From positions 1-5,056 of the forward strand of contig CAIVEA010000651.1 in assembly GCA_903904765.1 (NCBI GenBank): a DNA stretch of 5,056 bases. Direction: 5' to 3'. Positions 1 through 5,056 of the stretch are shown one piece after another. The position numbers and the translations under genes are program-made. Each line of letters starts with the position of its first letter. Within the stretch, counting starts at the first letter, position 1. The notes under the pieces are model-generated. The model saw nothing but the letters and a program-made list of their open reading frames with translations, was not told the DNA's origin and ran no database searches. The stretch comes from an uncultured Chloroflexota bacterium (GTDB lineage Bacteria; Chloroflexota; Anaerolineae; Aggregatilineales; Phototrophicaceae).

Positions 1-57
1 GCGGCGGTGGGGGCGTTGGCAGGGGAATTGCGTACCGCTCTGGATGTCGCTGGATAG
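1..57 (+). CDS. 3' end of an unidentified upstream gene
   Basis: Frame 1 is open from the left edge to a TAG at 55-57 and encodes 18 residues (AAVGALAGELRTALDVAG), an alanine/leucine-rich stretch that looks like a C-terminal helix. The other two forward frames read less naturally, giving cysteine- and tryptophan-rich peptides. A TTGACA promoter element begins only 5 nt after the stop, as expected if one gene ends here and a new transcription unit begins. The tail is too short to name a family, and the reading frame is inferred from composition only. Confidence 0.4.
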   Translation, partial: AAVGALAGELRTALDVAG

Positions 58-61
58 AAAT

Positions 62-108
62 TTGACAACTTGCGTAAGGTTGTGTTAGCCTTTGCGCCAT
101 TGTATAGG
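62..108 (+). promoter_or_regulatory. Candidate sigma-70-type promoter(s) for the aro operon
   Basis: A perfect -35 consensus TTGACA lies at 62-67, with TAGCCT at 86-91 after an 18-nt spacer; this -10 keeps T, A and the final T of TATAAT. A second possible pair is TTGTGT at 80-85 and TATAGG at 103-108 with a 17-nt spacer. The expected starts are about 98 and 115, both just upstream of the leader ORF at 130. Location after an upstream stop codon and before an attenuator supports a promoter here. Which pair is used cannot be decided from sequence. Confidence 0.5.
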
Positions 109-129
109 GAACTGATTTTCAAACTCGTG

Positions 130-228
130 ATGCATACCGCAACCTACCGCCCCTATTATTATTATTACTTTAGCAGCCCCATAGAGGCGGATGGAGCGTT
201 GTGTGCCGGGTCTGGACTGACGACGTAG
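130..228 (+). CDS. Tyrosine-rich leader peptide of the aro operon attenuator
   Basis: This is a 32-codon ORF from ATG at 130 to TAG at 226-228. It begins MHTATYRPYYYYYF: Tyr at residue 6, five consecutive Tyr codons at residues 9-13 (TAT four times then TAC, 154-168), then Phe at 14 (TTT). A Tyr run in a short ORF directly before an intrinsic terminator and an aromatic amino acid operon is the signature of a ribosome-mediated attenuator leader, as known for the trp, his, leu and pheA leaders of proteobacteria. The first Tyr codon of the run lies in the 5' arm of a leader hairpin, so a ribosome stalled on the run would cover that arm. No clear Shine-Dalgarno site is visible; GGGA at 107-110 is about 19 nt upstream. 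An in-frame GTG immediately precedes the ATG (127-129) and could be the start instead. The product itself is probably non-functional; its translation is the sensor. The regulatory role is inferred. Confidence 0.85.
   Translation: MHTATYRPYYYYYFSSPIEADGALCAGSGLTT
143..194 (+). promoter_or_regulatory. Anti-antiterminator hairpin (leader segments 1:2)
   Basis: CCGCCCCTAT at 147-156 pairs with ATAGAGGCGG at 181-190, giving nine of ten base pairs with one C·A mismatch (152/185). CC at 143-144 can add two pairs with GG at 193-194 across a 2x2 internal loop. The loop (157-180) contains four of the five codons of the Tyr run and the Phe codon; the first codon of the run is in the 5' arm. This hairpin uses bases 186-194, which the antiterminator also needs, so forming it leaves the terminator free. 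A ribosome paused on 157-168 would physically block the 5' arm. Pairing is read by eye; no folding energy was computed. Confidence 0.75.
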
Positions 229-232
229 ACCC
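208..232 (+). other. Nested hairpin overlapping the leader stop codon
   Basis: GGGTCT at 208-213 pairs perfectly with AGACCC at 227-232, and a G·U pair 214/226 could extend it. It starts immediately after the antiterminator strand ends (207), so it would stack on that helix. The leader stop codon TAG (226-228) lies in its 3' arm, so a terminating ribosome would open it. An alternative pairing GGACTGA (214-220) with TCAGTTC (236-242) competes with it. Role is inferred: it may compact the loop of the antiterminator. Confidence 0.5.
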
Positions 233-239
233 TTATCAG

Positions 240-254
240 TTCGGGAGTACCGAA
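240..254 (+). other. Short hairpin directly abutting the terminator
   Basis: TTCGG (240-244) and CCGAA (250-254) form a perfect 5-bp stem with a GAGTA loop. It ends at 254, one base before the terminator and antiterminator pairing begins at 255. In the antiterminated fold it would be the second arm of a three-way junction. In the terminated fold it could stack beneath the terminator stem. The function is an inference from position. Confidence 0.5.
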
Positions 255-285
255 GGCGCAGAGCAAAACGCTCCGCGCCTTTTTT
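255..285 (+). terminator. Intrinsic terminator of the attenuator, upstream of aroH
   Basis: GGCGC (255-259) pairs with GCGCC (275-279), then after one A·C mismatch (260/274) GAGC (261-264) pairs with GCTC (270-273) around an AAAAC loop. Six T residues follow at 280-285, with more T-rich sequence to 296. AA at 253-254 could lengthen the stem against the first T residues. This is a textbook Rho-independent terminator, but it lies between the promoter region and the first enzyme gene (start 320), so it must be conditional for the operon to be expressed. Confidence 0.9.
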
Positions 286-306
286 GTTGTCTTTTTCAGT
301 CACTTC

Positions 307-312
307 AGGGAG
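307..312 (+). promoter_or_regulatory. Ribosome binding site fixing the aroH start
   Basis: AGGGAG lies 7 nt before the ATG at 320, ideal spacing. This rules out the longer in-frame TTG start at 284, which falls inside the terminator T-tract, has no such site, and would add 12 residues not found at the N-terminus of the family. Confidence 0.85.
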
Positions 313-319
313 CGAGACT

Positions 320-721
320 ATGCTGTGTTTGGGCGTGCGCGGTGCGACGACAGTGAACGAGAATACGGCTCCGGCCATCCTGAGCGCGACTCGTGAATTG
401 TTGCAGAAAGTGATCGAGATCAACGGGATAGAGGAGGATTTTGTCGCTAGCGTCATCTTCACCACCACGCCGGATTTGAACGCGGCATTTCCCGCGAAGG
501 CGGCGCGTGATCTGGGGTGGCACCGGGCGGCGCTGATGGGGGCGCAGGAGGTGGATGTGCCGAACGGTATTCCGATGTGCATCCGCATCCTAATTCACTG
601 GAATACCGAGAAGCCGATGGATGCCATTCAGCATGTGTATATGCACGGTGCGATGGCGCTGCGGCCTGATTTATACCCGGATAACAAAATCGTTTTGAGT
701 GATGAGGATAAGGGGAACTAA
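320..721 (+). CDS. aroH: Chorismate mutase, AroH type
   Basis: This 133-residue protein converts chorismate to prephenate in the cytoplasm, the branch step to Tyr and Phe. It aligns along its length with the remembered Bacillus subtilis AroH (127 residues, trimeric pseudo-alpha/beta barrel). It shares the GVRGATTV start with Arg7, the TPDL segment (50-53), FPAKAAR with Phe57, Lys60 and Arg63, QE-x-DV with Glu77, CIR with Arg89, HVY with Tyr107, and LRPDL with Arg115. Residues 77, 89 and 107 correspond to the catalytic or substrate-contacting Glu78, Arg90 and Tyr108 of B. subtilis, one lower because of a single-residue deletion. The Cys75 position appears to be Gly74. It is the first enzyme gene after the attenuator terminator, and the next gene starts 2 nt after its stop. 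It has no relation to E. coli AroH, which is a DAHP synthase. Confidence 0.95.
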   Translation: MLCLGVRGATTVNENTAPAILSATRELLQKVIEINGIEEDFVASVIFTTTPDLNAAFPAKAARDLGWHRAALMGAQEVDVPNGIPMCIRILIHWNTEKPMDAIQHVYMHGAMALRPDLYPDNKIVLSDEDKGN

Positions 722-723
722 GC

Positions 724-1740
724 ATGATCGTCATTATGAAGCCCGGTGCGGGCGTGCAGCAGATTACCGATGTGATGAATCGTGTACGGGGGGATGGCTA
801 CGCGCCGCACCTGACCGAAGGTGAGCAGCAGACCATTATCGGGGTGGTGGGCGAAAGCCCTACGCCGCTGCGCGAGGACAACTATAGTTCAATGGACGGC
901 GTGGAACGGGTGGTGCGCGTTTCTGTGCCGTACAAACTCGCCAGCCGCCATTTTAATCCGGCGGATACGCTCGTCCCGCTGAACGGCAGTCAGATGGGCG
1001 GGAACAAGGTGCTGATTATCGCCGGGCCGTGTTCGGTGGAAAGCCGCGAACAGATCATCGAGGTGGCGGAACAGGTGAAAGAGGCCGGCGCGACGGCGCT
1101 GCGTGGCGGCGCGTTCAAACCGCGTACTTCGCCCTACAGCTTTCAGGGTTTCGGTGAGAAGGCGCTGCAATGGCTGGCGGAGGCGCGGGAGCGCACCGGC
1201 TTGCCCATCGTGACCGAGGTAATGGACACCGCGCAAGTTCCGCTGGTGTGCCAGTACGCGGATGTGCTGCAAATCGGTGCACGCAACATGCAAAACTTCA
1301 GCCTGCTGAACGCCGTCGGGCAGACGCAGCACACTATTCTGCTCAAGCGCGGCATGAGCAGCACGGTTGAGGATTTGCTGATGTCCGCCGAATATGTGCT
1401 GTCGAACGGCAACAAGCGCGTGATGCTGTGCGAACGCGGCATCCGCACGTTTGAACGGGCGACGCGCAACACCTTCGATGTCAACGCGATTCCGGTGCTG
1501 AAGGCGCTCACACATCTGCCCGTGCTGGCTGACCCCAGCCATGCGGTCGGGCTGTGGGAATATGTCGAGTCAATTGCGCGGGCGGCGGTGGCAGCGGGCG
1601 CGGATGGCTTGATCGTGGAAGTCCACTCCAAGCCGGAAGAAGCCGTGTCGGATGGCCGCCAGAGCTTGAAGCCAGATCGCTTCAAGTCCATGGTGGAACA
1701 GGTGCGGCGCGTGGCGAATGCCGTAGGGCGGACGGCCTGA
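724..1740 (+). CDS. aroF: 3-deoxy-7-phosphoheptulonate (DAHP) synthase, type I-beta with N-terminal regulatory domain
   Basis: The enzyme condenses phosphoenolpyruvate and erythrose 4-phosphate, the first committed step of the shikimate pathway. The 338 residues match the length and layout of the Thermotoga maritima enzyme. Residues 1-70 are a ferredoxin-like/ACT-like domain ([10 protein letters not shown] start, His29), and the TIM barrel begins near residue 90. Visible signatures are GPCSVE (101-106, Cys103), [17 protein letters not shown] (126-142, Lys132), IGARNMQNF (184-192), LLKRG (206-210, Lys208), CERGIRTFE (236-244), DPSH (270-273) and VEVH (298-301). Cys103, His273, Glu299 and Asp310 are the expected divalent metal ligands. 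In T. maritima the N-terminal domain binds Tyr and Phe for feedback inhibition, so Tyr sensitivity is inferred here. AGGGGA at 711-716 lies 7 nt before the ATG. The symbol aroF is a convention; aroG would serve as well. Confidence 0.95.
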   Translation: MIVIMKPGAGVQQITDVMNRVRGDGYAPHLTEGEQQTIIGVVGESPTPLREDNYSSMDGVERVVRVSVPYKLASRHFNPADTLVPLNGSQMGGNKVLIIAGPCSVESREQIIEVAEQVKEAGATALRGGAFKPRTSPYSFQGFGEKALQWLAEARERTGLPIVTEVMDTAQVPLVCQYADVLQIGARNMQNFSLLNAVGQTQHTILLKRGMSSTVEDLLMSAEYVLSNGNKRVMLCERGIRTFERATRNTFDVNAIPVLKALTHLPVLADPSHAVGLWEYVESIARAAVAAGADGLIVEVHSKPEEAVSDGRQSLKPDRFKSMVEQVRRVANAVGRTA

Positions 1741-2642
1741 TGACGGGCGGCACGGGCTTTCAGAGCCGCCATCTGGCGGTGGTCGGGCTGGGGCTGATGG
1801 GGGGATCGTTGGCGCGTGCGCTGCGATCCCGTGCAGCGGTCATTACGGGCGTGGAAGCTAACCCGGAGTCCCGCGAGTATGCACTGACGCAGGGCATCGT
1901 TGACCATGCCACCGACGATCTGCGAGAGGGTGTGAGCGAGGCCGACACGGTGATTCTGTGTGCGCCTGTTCGCATCATTCAAACGATGCTGGAAAAACGC
2001 ATCGGCTCGTATCTGCGCTCGAATACGCTGCTTATTGACATTGGCAGCACGAAACGCGATATTTGCGAGGCGATGGGCAAACTTCCGGTGGGTATCCATG
2101 CCATCGGTGGCCACCCGATGACGGGCAAAGAAGTCAGTGGCGTGGTGGCCAGCGATGGCGCGTTGTACCGGGGGCGGCCTTTCGTGCTGTGTCCCACCCG
2201 GCGCACGATGCCTGCTACCCGCCTGCGGGCGCTGTCGCTGGTGGCAGCACTGGAAGCCGTGCCGTTTGAGATGGAAGCGCAGCGCCACGATCAGTTAGTG
2301 GCGGCCATCAGCCATTTGCCGTACATTCTCAGCGCGGCGCTGGTGGCGACAGTGGATAAGCAGGGCAAATCTGACCCGCAGGTGTGGGAACTGGCGGCGG
2401 GCGGCTTCCGCGATATGTCGCGCTTGGCGGGACAGGACGTGCAGATGATGAGCGACATCATGAGCACGAATACTCAGGCGGTGGCGACTCTGCTGGCGCT
2501 GTTCCGTGTGCAGTTGGCGATGCTGGAGGCCATGCTGGTGTCACGGGACGATCAACAACTAGCGGATTTCCTGCGCCCTGCCCGTGAAGCGCGGTTGGAA
2601 TGGATCCAAAAATACGAGAATGGAGCCAAGAATGGCAAGTGA
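1740..2642 (+). CDS. tyrA: Prephenate (or arogenate) dehydrogenase
   Basis: The product oxidatively decarboxylates prephenate to 4-hydroxyphenylpyruvate, the Tyr-specific branch that follows chorismate mutase. It is 300 residues, close to single-domain TyrA proteins, with no C-terminal ACT domain and no fused mutase. The N-terminal Rossmann fold shows GLGLMGG (16-22) and an acidic Glu39 after the second strand, which favours NAD over NADP. Family residues are visible at Ser103 (IGSTK), His125 (GGHPMTG, the likely catalytic His), His192 (SHLP) and Arg224 (GGFRD, likely substrate carboxylate binder). The C-terminal half is helical, as in the dimerisation domain. Its ATG overlaps the preceding stop by one base (TGATG), which suggests translational coupling; AGGGCGG at 1725-1731 is a possible ribosome site. 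An open frame extends upstream to 1554 but lies inside the DAHP synthase gene and adds glycine/arginine-rich residues without family meaning. Prephenate versus arogenate preference cannot be told. Confidence 0.93.
   Translation: MTGGTGFQSRHLAVVGLGLMGGSLARALRSRAAVITGVEANPESREYALTQGIVDHATDDLREGVSEADTVILCAPVRIIQTMLEKRIGSYLRSNTLLIDIGSTKRDICEAMGKLPVGIHAIGGHPMTGKEVSGVVASDGALYRGRPFVLCPTRRTMPATRLRALSLVAALEAVPFEMEAQRHDQLVAAISHLPYILSAALVATVDKQGKSDPQVWELAAGGFRDMSRLAGQDVQMMSDIMSTNTQAVATLLALFRVQLAMLEAMLVSRDDQQLADFLRPAREARLEWIQKYENGAKNGK
2622..2625 (+). promoter_or_regulatory. Ribosome binding site fixing the aroA start
   Basis: GGAG sits inside the 3' end of tyrA, 6 nt before the ATG at 2632. It supports this start over in-frame ATGs at 2584 and 2620, and implies an 11-nt overlap with tyrA. 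Confidence 0.7.
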
Positions 2643-3936
2643 TTGTTTCGTGGTTCGTCCCGGCGGCGGCTTACGGGGAAGCAGCACCGTTCCGGGCGAT
2701 AAGTCTATTTCGCACCGGGCGGTGATGTTCGGGGCGATGGCTGCCGGAACGACGCATGTGCGTGAATGGCTGGCGGCGGGGGATACCGAGGCTTCGCTGG
2801 CGAGTATTCAGGCGCTGGGGATTCGGGTGGAGCGCCTGAGCCGGAATGAACTGGTCATTCATGGGGGGGCGTTTCATCTGCCTAAAGGTCACCTGAATCT
2901 GGTGAATGCCGGAACGGGTATTCGCTTGCTGGCAGGGATTATGTGCGGGCAGCCGTTCCCTAGCGTGCTGGATGGCAGCGAACAACTGCGCCGCCGCCCG
3001 ATGAAGCGCATACTGACCCCGTTACAGATGATGGGGGCGAATATCAGCGGCACGAATGATCGCGCCCCGCTGACGATTCAGCCCGCGCAGATGCAGGGCA
3101 TTCAGTACGATATGCCGGTTGCCAGCGCACAGGTTAAGAGCGCGGTGCTGCTGGCCGGATTGTTCGCCAAAGGCACGACGACGGTGGTGCAGCCGGGGCC
3201 TGCCCGCGACCATACCGAACGCATGTTGAGCGCGATGGGCGTGAACATCGTCACCGAAGGCGACCATATTGTGCTGACACCGGGTGCAACGCTGAATCCG
3301 ATCAACCTGACCGTTCCGGGCGATATTTCGTCCGCTGCGTTCCCGATTGTAGCGGCGCTGCTGGTTCCGGGCAGCGATATTACGCTGACGGGCATCAACC
3401 TGAACAGCACCCGCACCGGCCTGATTGATGTGCTGCACGCGATGGGTGCAGACCTGACGGTGACGGAAACCGGATTGGAAGGCGGCGAGCCTGTCGGGAC
3501 GATCCGCGTGCGCCACAGCGTTCTGAAGGGGACGGAAGTGGGCGGCGCAAAAGTAGTCGAGATGATTGACGAGTTCCCGATTTTGATGGTGGCGGCGACG
3601 CAGGCGGAAGGCCAAACCATCGTGCGGGACGCGCAAGAGCTGCGTGTGAAGGAAACAGACCGTATCAGTGTGATGGCGGGCGAACTGCGGAAGTTCGGCG
3701 CGGAGATCACCGAAACACCGGATGGGTTCATCATCAACGGGCCGCAAAAGCTGACGGCGGCGGTGGCGGAAGGCCATGACGATCATCGTATCTCGATGAG
3801 CCTGTCGGTGGCGGCGCTGCTGACTGAAGGCCAAAGCACGGTGATTGATGCCCGTTGCGCGGGCGACTCGTTCCCCGGCTTCGCGGATACAATGGCGGCG
3901 CTGGGCATGGACATTCAGCAGCGCGATCTTGAGTAG
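2632..3936 (+). CDS. aroA: 3-phosphoshikimate 1-carboxyvinyltransferase (EPSP synthase)
   Basis: This enzyme transfers the enolpyruvyl group from PEP to shikimate 3-phosphate, the sixth step to chorismate. With the start at 2632 it has 434 residues, typical for the family. Motifs in order: PGDKSISHRA (21-30; Lys24, Ser25, Arg29), NAGTGIRLL (92-100), DGSEQLRRRPMKR (114-126), SAQVKSA (165-171), GDISSAAF (230-237), IDEFPIL (312-318; Asp313), LRVKETDR (337-344; Lys340, Glu341, Arg344), DDHRISMS (383-390; Arg386) and DSFPGF (412-417). The two inside-out domains with their PEP and phosphoshikimate sites are therefore intact. IRLL after NAGTG (Leu99 where E. coli has Pro101) and DSFPGF in place of E. 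coli SKTFPDY resemble class II enzymes. Gly94 occupies the position that is Ala100 in the glyphosate-tolerant CP4 enzyme, so tolerance is not indicated, though this cannot be settled by sequence alone. It overlaps tyrA by 11 nt. Confidence 0.95.
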   Translation: MASDCFVVRPGGGLRGSSTVPGDKSISHRAVMFGAMAAGTTHVREWLAAGDTEASLASIQALGIRVERLSRNELVIHGGAFHLPKGHLNLVNAGTGIRLLAGIMCGQPFPSVLDGSEQLRRRPMKRILTPLQMMGANISGTNDRAPLTIQPAQMQGIQYDMPVASAQVKSAVLLAGLFAKGTTTVVQPGPARDHTERMLSAMGVNIVTEGDHIVLTPGATLNPINLTVPGDISSAAFPIVAALLVPGSDITLTGINLNSTRTGLIDVLHAMGADLTVTETGLEGGEPVGTIRVRHSVLKGTEVGGAKVVEMIDEFPILMVAATQAEGQTIVRDAQELRVKETDRISVMAGELRKFGAEITETPDGFIINGPQKLTAAVAEGHDDHRISMSLSVAALLTEGQSTVIDARCAGDSFPGFADTMAALGMDIQQRDLE

Positions 3937-3954
3937 CCTGAAGGGATACGACGC

Positions 3955-4785
3955 ATGAAAAAAGTGGGCATCATCGGATGGCCGGTCACGCATAGCATCA
4001 GTCCTGCCATGCACAACGCGGCTTACGCGGCGCTGGGCCTGACTGATTGGCAGTACGAACTCGCGCCCGTCCCGCCGGACATTGTGCGGCAGGGCTTGCG
4101 AACGCTGCGCGACGAGGGCGGGTTCATCGGTGTGAATGTGACCGTACCGCTGAAAGAGAAGGTGATGCCCTACGTTCGCCCGGATGAACGCGCCCGTGCG
4201 GTGGGCGCAGTCAATACGATTGACTTCCGCGACAATTCCGGTACGAATACCGATGTGATCGGTTTCATGGATGATTTGAAGGCGCACGGGGTGGATGTGC
4301 AGGGGCAGCGGGTGATCGTGCTGGGGGCGGGTGGCGCGGCGCGGGCGGCGGTCTACGGGCTGGGGCAAGCGGACGCACGGGTGACGGTGGTCAACCGTAC
4401 CCCGCAGAAGGCACAGGTCATGCTGGCGGATATGATGCTCTCGGCGAATATCCGTAATGCCGATGTGCAAACGCTCGACGTGGCTGCCGAACAGGGGGCG
4501 GTGTTGGTGGTGAATGCGACCTCCGTCGGGATGTGGCCTAAAGTCGAAGAATCCCCTTGGATTACAGGCGTGGCATGGCCGGCAGGCGCGGCAGCCTACG
4601 ATATGGTGTACCGCCCTCGGCAGACGACTTTCATGCGGCAGGCCGAACAATCCGGTGCGCGGGTGATCGGCGGGTTGGGGATGCTGGTGCGGCAGGGCGC
4701 TGCGGCCTTCAAACTATGGACAGGGCAGGATGCGCCTGTTGAGGTGATGTATGCCGCAGCCGAGTCCGCTTTGCAGACGACATGA
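3955..4785 (+). CDS. aroE: Shikimate dehydrogenase (NADP-dependent)
   Basis: It reduces 3-dehydroshikimate to shikimate, the fourth pathway step. The 276 residues match standard AroE length. The N-terminal substrate domain shows SISPAMHN (14-21; Ser14 and Ser16 bind substrate), NVTVPLKE (61-68; Lys67 is the catalytic lysine), VNTI (86-89) and NTD (98-100; Asp100 is the catalytic partner). The cofactor domain has GAGGAARA (124-131) and NRT (147-149), the usual determinant for NADP phosphate. NATSVGM (187-193), YDMVY (215-219) and GLGMLVRQG (240-248; Gln247) complete the family pattern. This fits AroE proper rather than the bifunctional quinate enzyme YdiB, mainly because of the operon context and NRT. 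AAGGGA at 3941-3946 lies 8 nt upstream of the ATG, and the intergenic gap from aroA is 18 nt. Confidence 0.95.
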   Translation: MKKVGIIGWPVTHSISPAMHNAAYAALGLTDWQYELAPVPPDIVRQGLRTLRDEGGFIGVNVTVPLKEKVMPYVRPDERARAVGAVNTIDFRDNSGTNTDVIGFMDDLKAHGVDVQGQRVIVLGAGGAARAAVYGLGQADARVTVVNRTPQKAQVMLADMMLSANIRNADVQTLDVAAEQGAVLVVNATSVGMWPKVEESPWITGVAWPAGAAAYDMVYRPRQTTFMRQAEQSGARVIGGLGMLVRQGAAAFKLWTGQDAPVEVMYAAAESALQTT

Positions 4786-4811
4786 GAACTTGAACAGAAC
4801 GGGGATGGGGC

Positions 4812-5056
4812 ATGATTCGTTTTTTGACAGCCGGAGAATCGCATGGGCCGCTGCTCACGGCCATTCTGGAAGGGATGCCAGCGGGTGTGCCGCTGACCGC
4901 CGACGACATCAACCGCGAACTGGCACGTCGGCAGCAGGGGTACGGGTCGGGCGGGCGCATGAACATTGAGCGTGACGAAGTGCGGATTACGGCGGGGGTG
5001 GTCAAAGGGCATACCACCGGCGCACCGATTTCGCTGCTGGTGGAAAACCGCGATTA
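4812..5056 (+). CDS. aroC: Chorismate synthase, 5' part (cut by window edge)
   Basis: It catalyses the last common step, elimination of phosphate from EPSP to give chorismate, using reduced FMN. Only the first 81 residues are present, about a fifth to a quarter of the usual 360-390; the frame is open at the right edge, so this is truncation by the window, not a broken gene. Diagnostic motifs are GESHG (8-12; His11 is the conserved active-site histidine), [14 protein letters not shown] (37-50, the RRQ-G-GR motif), ERDEV (53-57), [12 protein letters not shown] (62-73, near the flavin and substrate site) and the start of the conserved NRD (79-81). GGGGA at 4801-4805 lies 6 nt before the ATG. It follows aroE by 26 nt and continues the operon. 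Confidence 0.95.
   Translation, partial: MIRFLTAGESHGPLLTAILEGMPAGVPLTADDINRELARRQQGYGSGGRMNIERDEVRITAGVVKGHTTGAPISLLVENRD

Larger units (their letters stand above)
186..279 (+). promoter_or_regulatory. Antiterminator (leader segments 2:3) that consumes both terminator arms
   Basis: Three blocks pair in register. GGCG at 186-189 pairs with CGCC at 276-279. GGAGCGTT at 193-200 pairs perfectly (8 bp) with AACGCTCC at 267-274. TGTGCC at 202-207 pairs with GGCGCA at 255-260 (6 bp, one G·U). Together these 18 pairs take up most of the 5' arm and the whole 3' arm of the terminator, so the two structures cannot coexist. The 5' strand also overlaps the segment used by the 147-190 hairpin, giving the three-way competition required for attenuation. 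The extent of complementarity makes chance unlikely, but it has not been tested by covariation or folding. Confidence 0.75.

Noticed and set aside
154..168. TAT repeats read as a simple microsatellite
   Set aside because: The run ends in TAC, is in frame with a short ORF, and sits in the arm and loop of the leader hairpin, so Tyr codons explain it better than a neutral repeat.
98..319. A T-box riboswitch for tRNA-Tyr as the regulator
   Set aside because: No T-box consensus sequence or specifier stem could be found, and a translated Tyr run with competing hairpins accounts for the terminator.
85..588. A 167-codon minus-strand frame across the leader and aroH
   Set aside because: It crosses the attenuator terminator and the conserved aroH coding region, and its composition looks random. 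The leader and terminator on the + strand explain the region better.
1554..1739. An N-terminal extension of TyrA from an upstream in-frame ATG
   Set aside because: It lies wholly within the DAHP synthase gene, encodes low-complexity Gly/Arg-rich sequence, and the Rossmann fold begins properly just after the ATG at 1740.
1143..2288. A 381-codon open frame on the minus strand opposite the DAHP synthase and tyrA genes
   Set aside because: Antisense shadow of conserved genes, with low-complexity Arg/His/Thr-rich composition and no family signature.
3022..4650. A 542-codon open frame on the minus strand opposite aroA and aroE
   Set aside because: It lies antisense to two well-identified enzymes. 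Its product is rich in His and Arg with no recognisable motif, as is typical of the reverse complement of GC-rich coding sequence.

Overview
The window holds a run of aromatic amino acid (shikimate/chorismate) genes, all on the + strand. In order they are chorismate mutase (aroH type), DAHP synthase with an N-terminal regulatory domain, prephenate dehydrogenase (tyrA), EPSP synthase (aroA), shikimate dehydrogenase (aroE) and the first 81 codons of chorismate synthase (aroC), which runs off the right edge. Gaps are 2 to 26 nt or short overlaps, so this reads as one operon. The genome is a GC-rich bacterium that uses Shine-Dalgarno sites. The mix of an AroH-type mutase, a Thermotoga-like type I-beta DAHP synthase and a class II-like EPSP synthase would fit Chloroflexota or a similar deep-branching phylum, but this is only a low-confidence guess from remembered family patterns.

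Bases 1-57 look like the 3' end of an unidentified upstream gene. Bases 58-319 contain no conventional gene but are dense with regulatory structure. There are candidate promoters, a 32-codon leader ORF (130-228) whose early codons include five consecutive Tyr codons followed by Phe (a sixth Tyr lies just upstream), and a strong intrinsic terminator (255-285) just before the first enzyme gene.

The leader RNA can fold in two incompatible ways. One hairpin pairs 147-156, including the first Tyr codon of the run, with 181-190. The alternative pairs 186-207 with 255-279 and consumes both arms of the terminator. This is the layout expected of ribosome-mediated transcription attenuation: stalling at Tyr codons would free 186-207 to form the antiterminator and let polymerase into the operon, while smooth translation would favour termination.

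The enzymes cover the first committed step (DAHP synthase), four further shikimate-pathway activities or partial activities, and the Tyr branch (chorismate mutase plus TyrA). aroB, the dehydroquinase gene and aroK are not in the window and may lie downstream or elsewhere. The DAHP synthase carries an ACT-like domain of the kind that binds Tyr/Phe in Thermotoga. Tyrosine may therefore control the pathway twice, by transcription attenuation and by feedback inhibition. This combination is the most notable content of the window.
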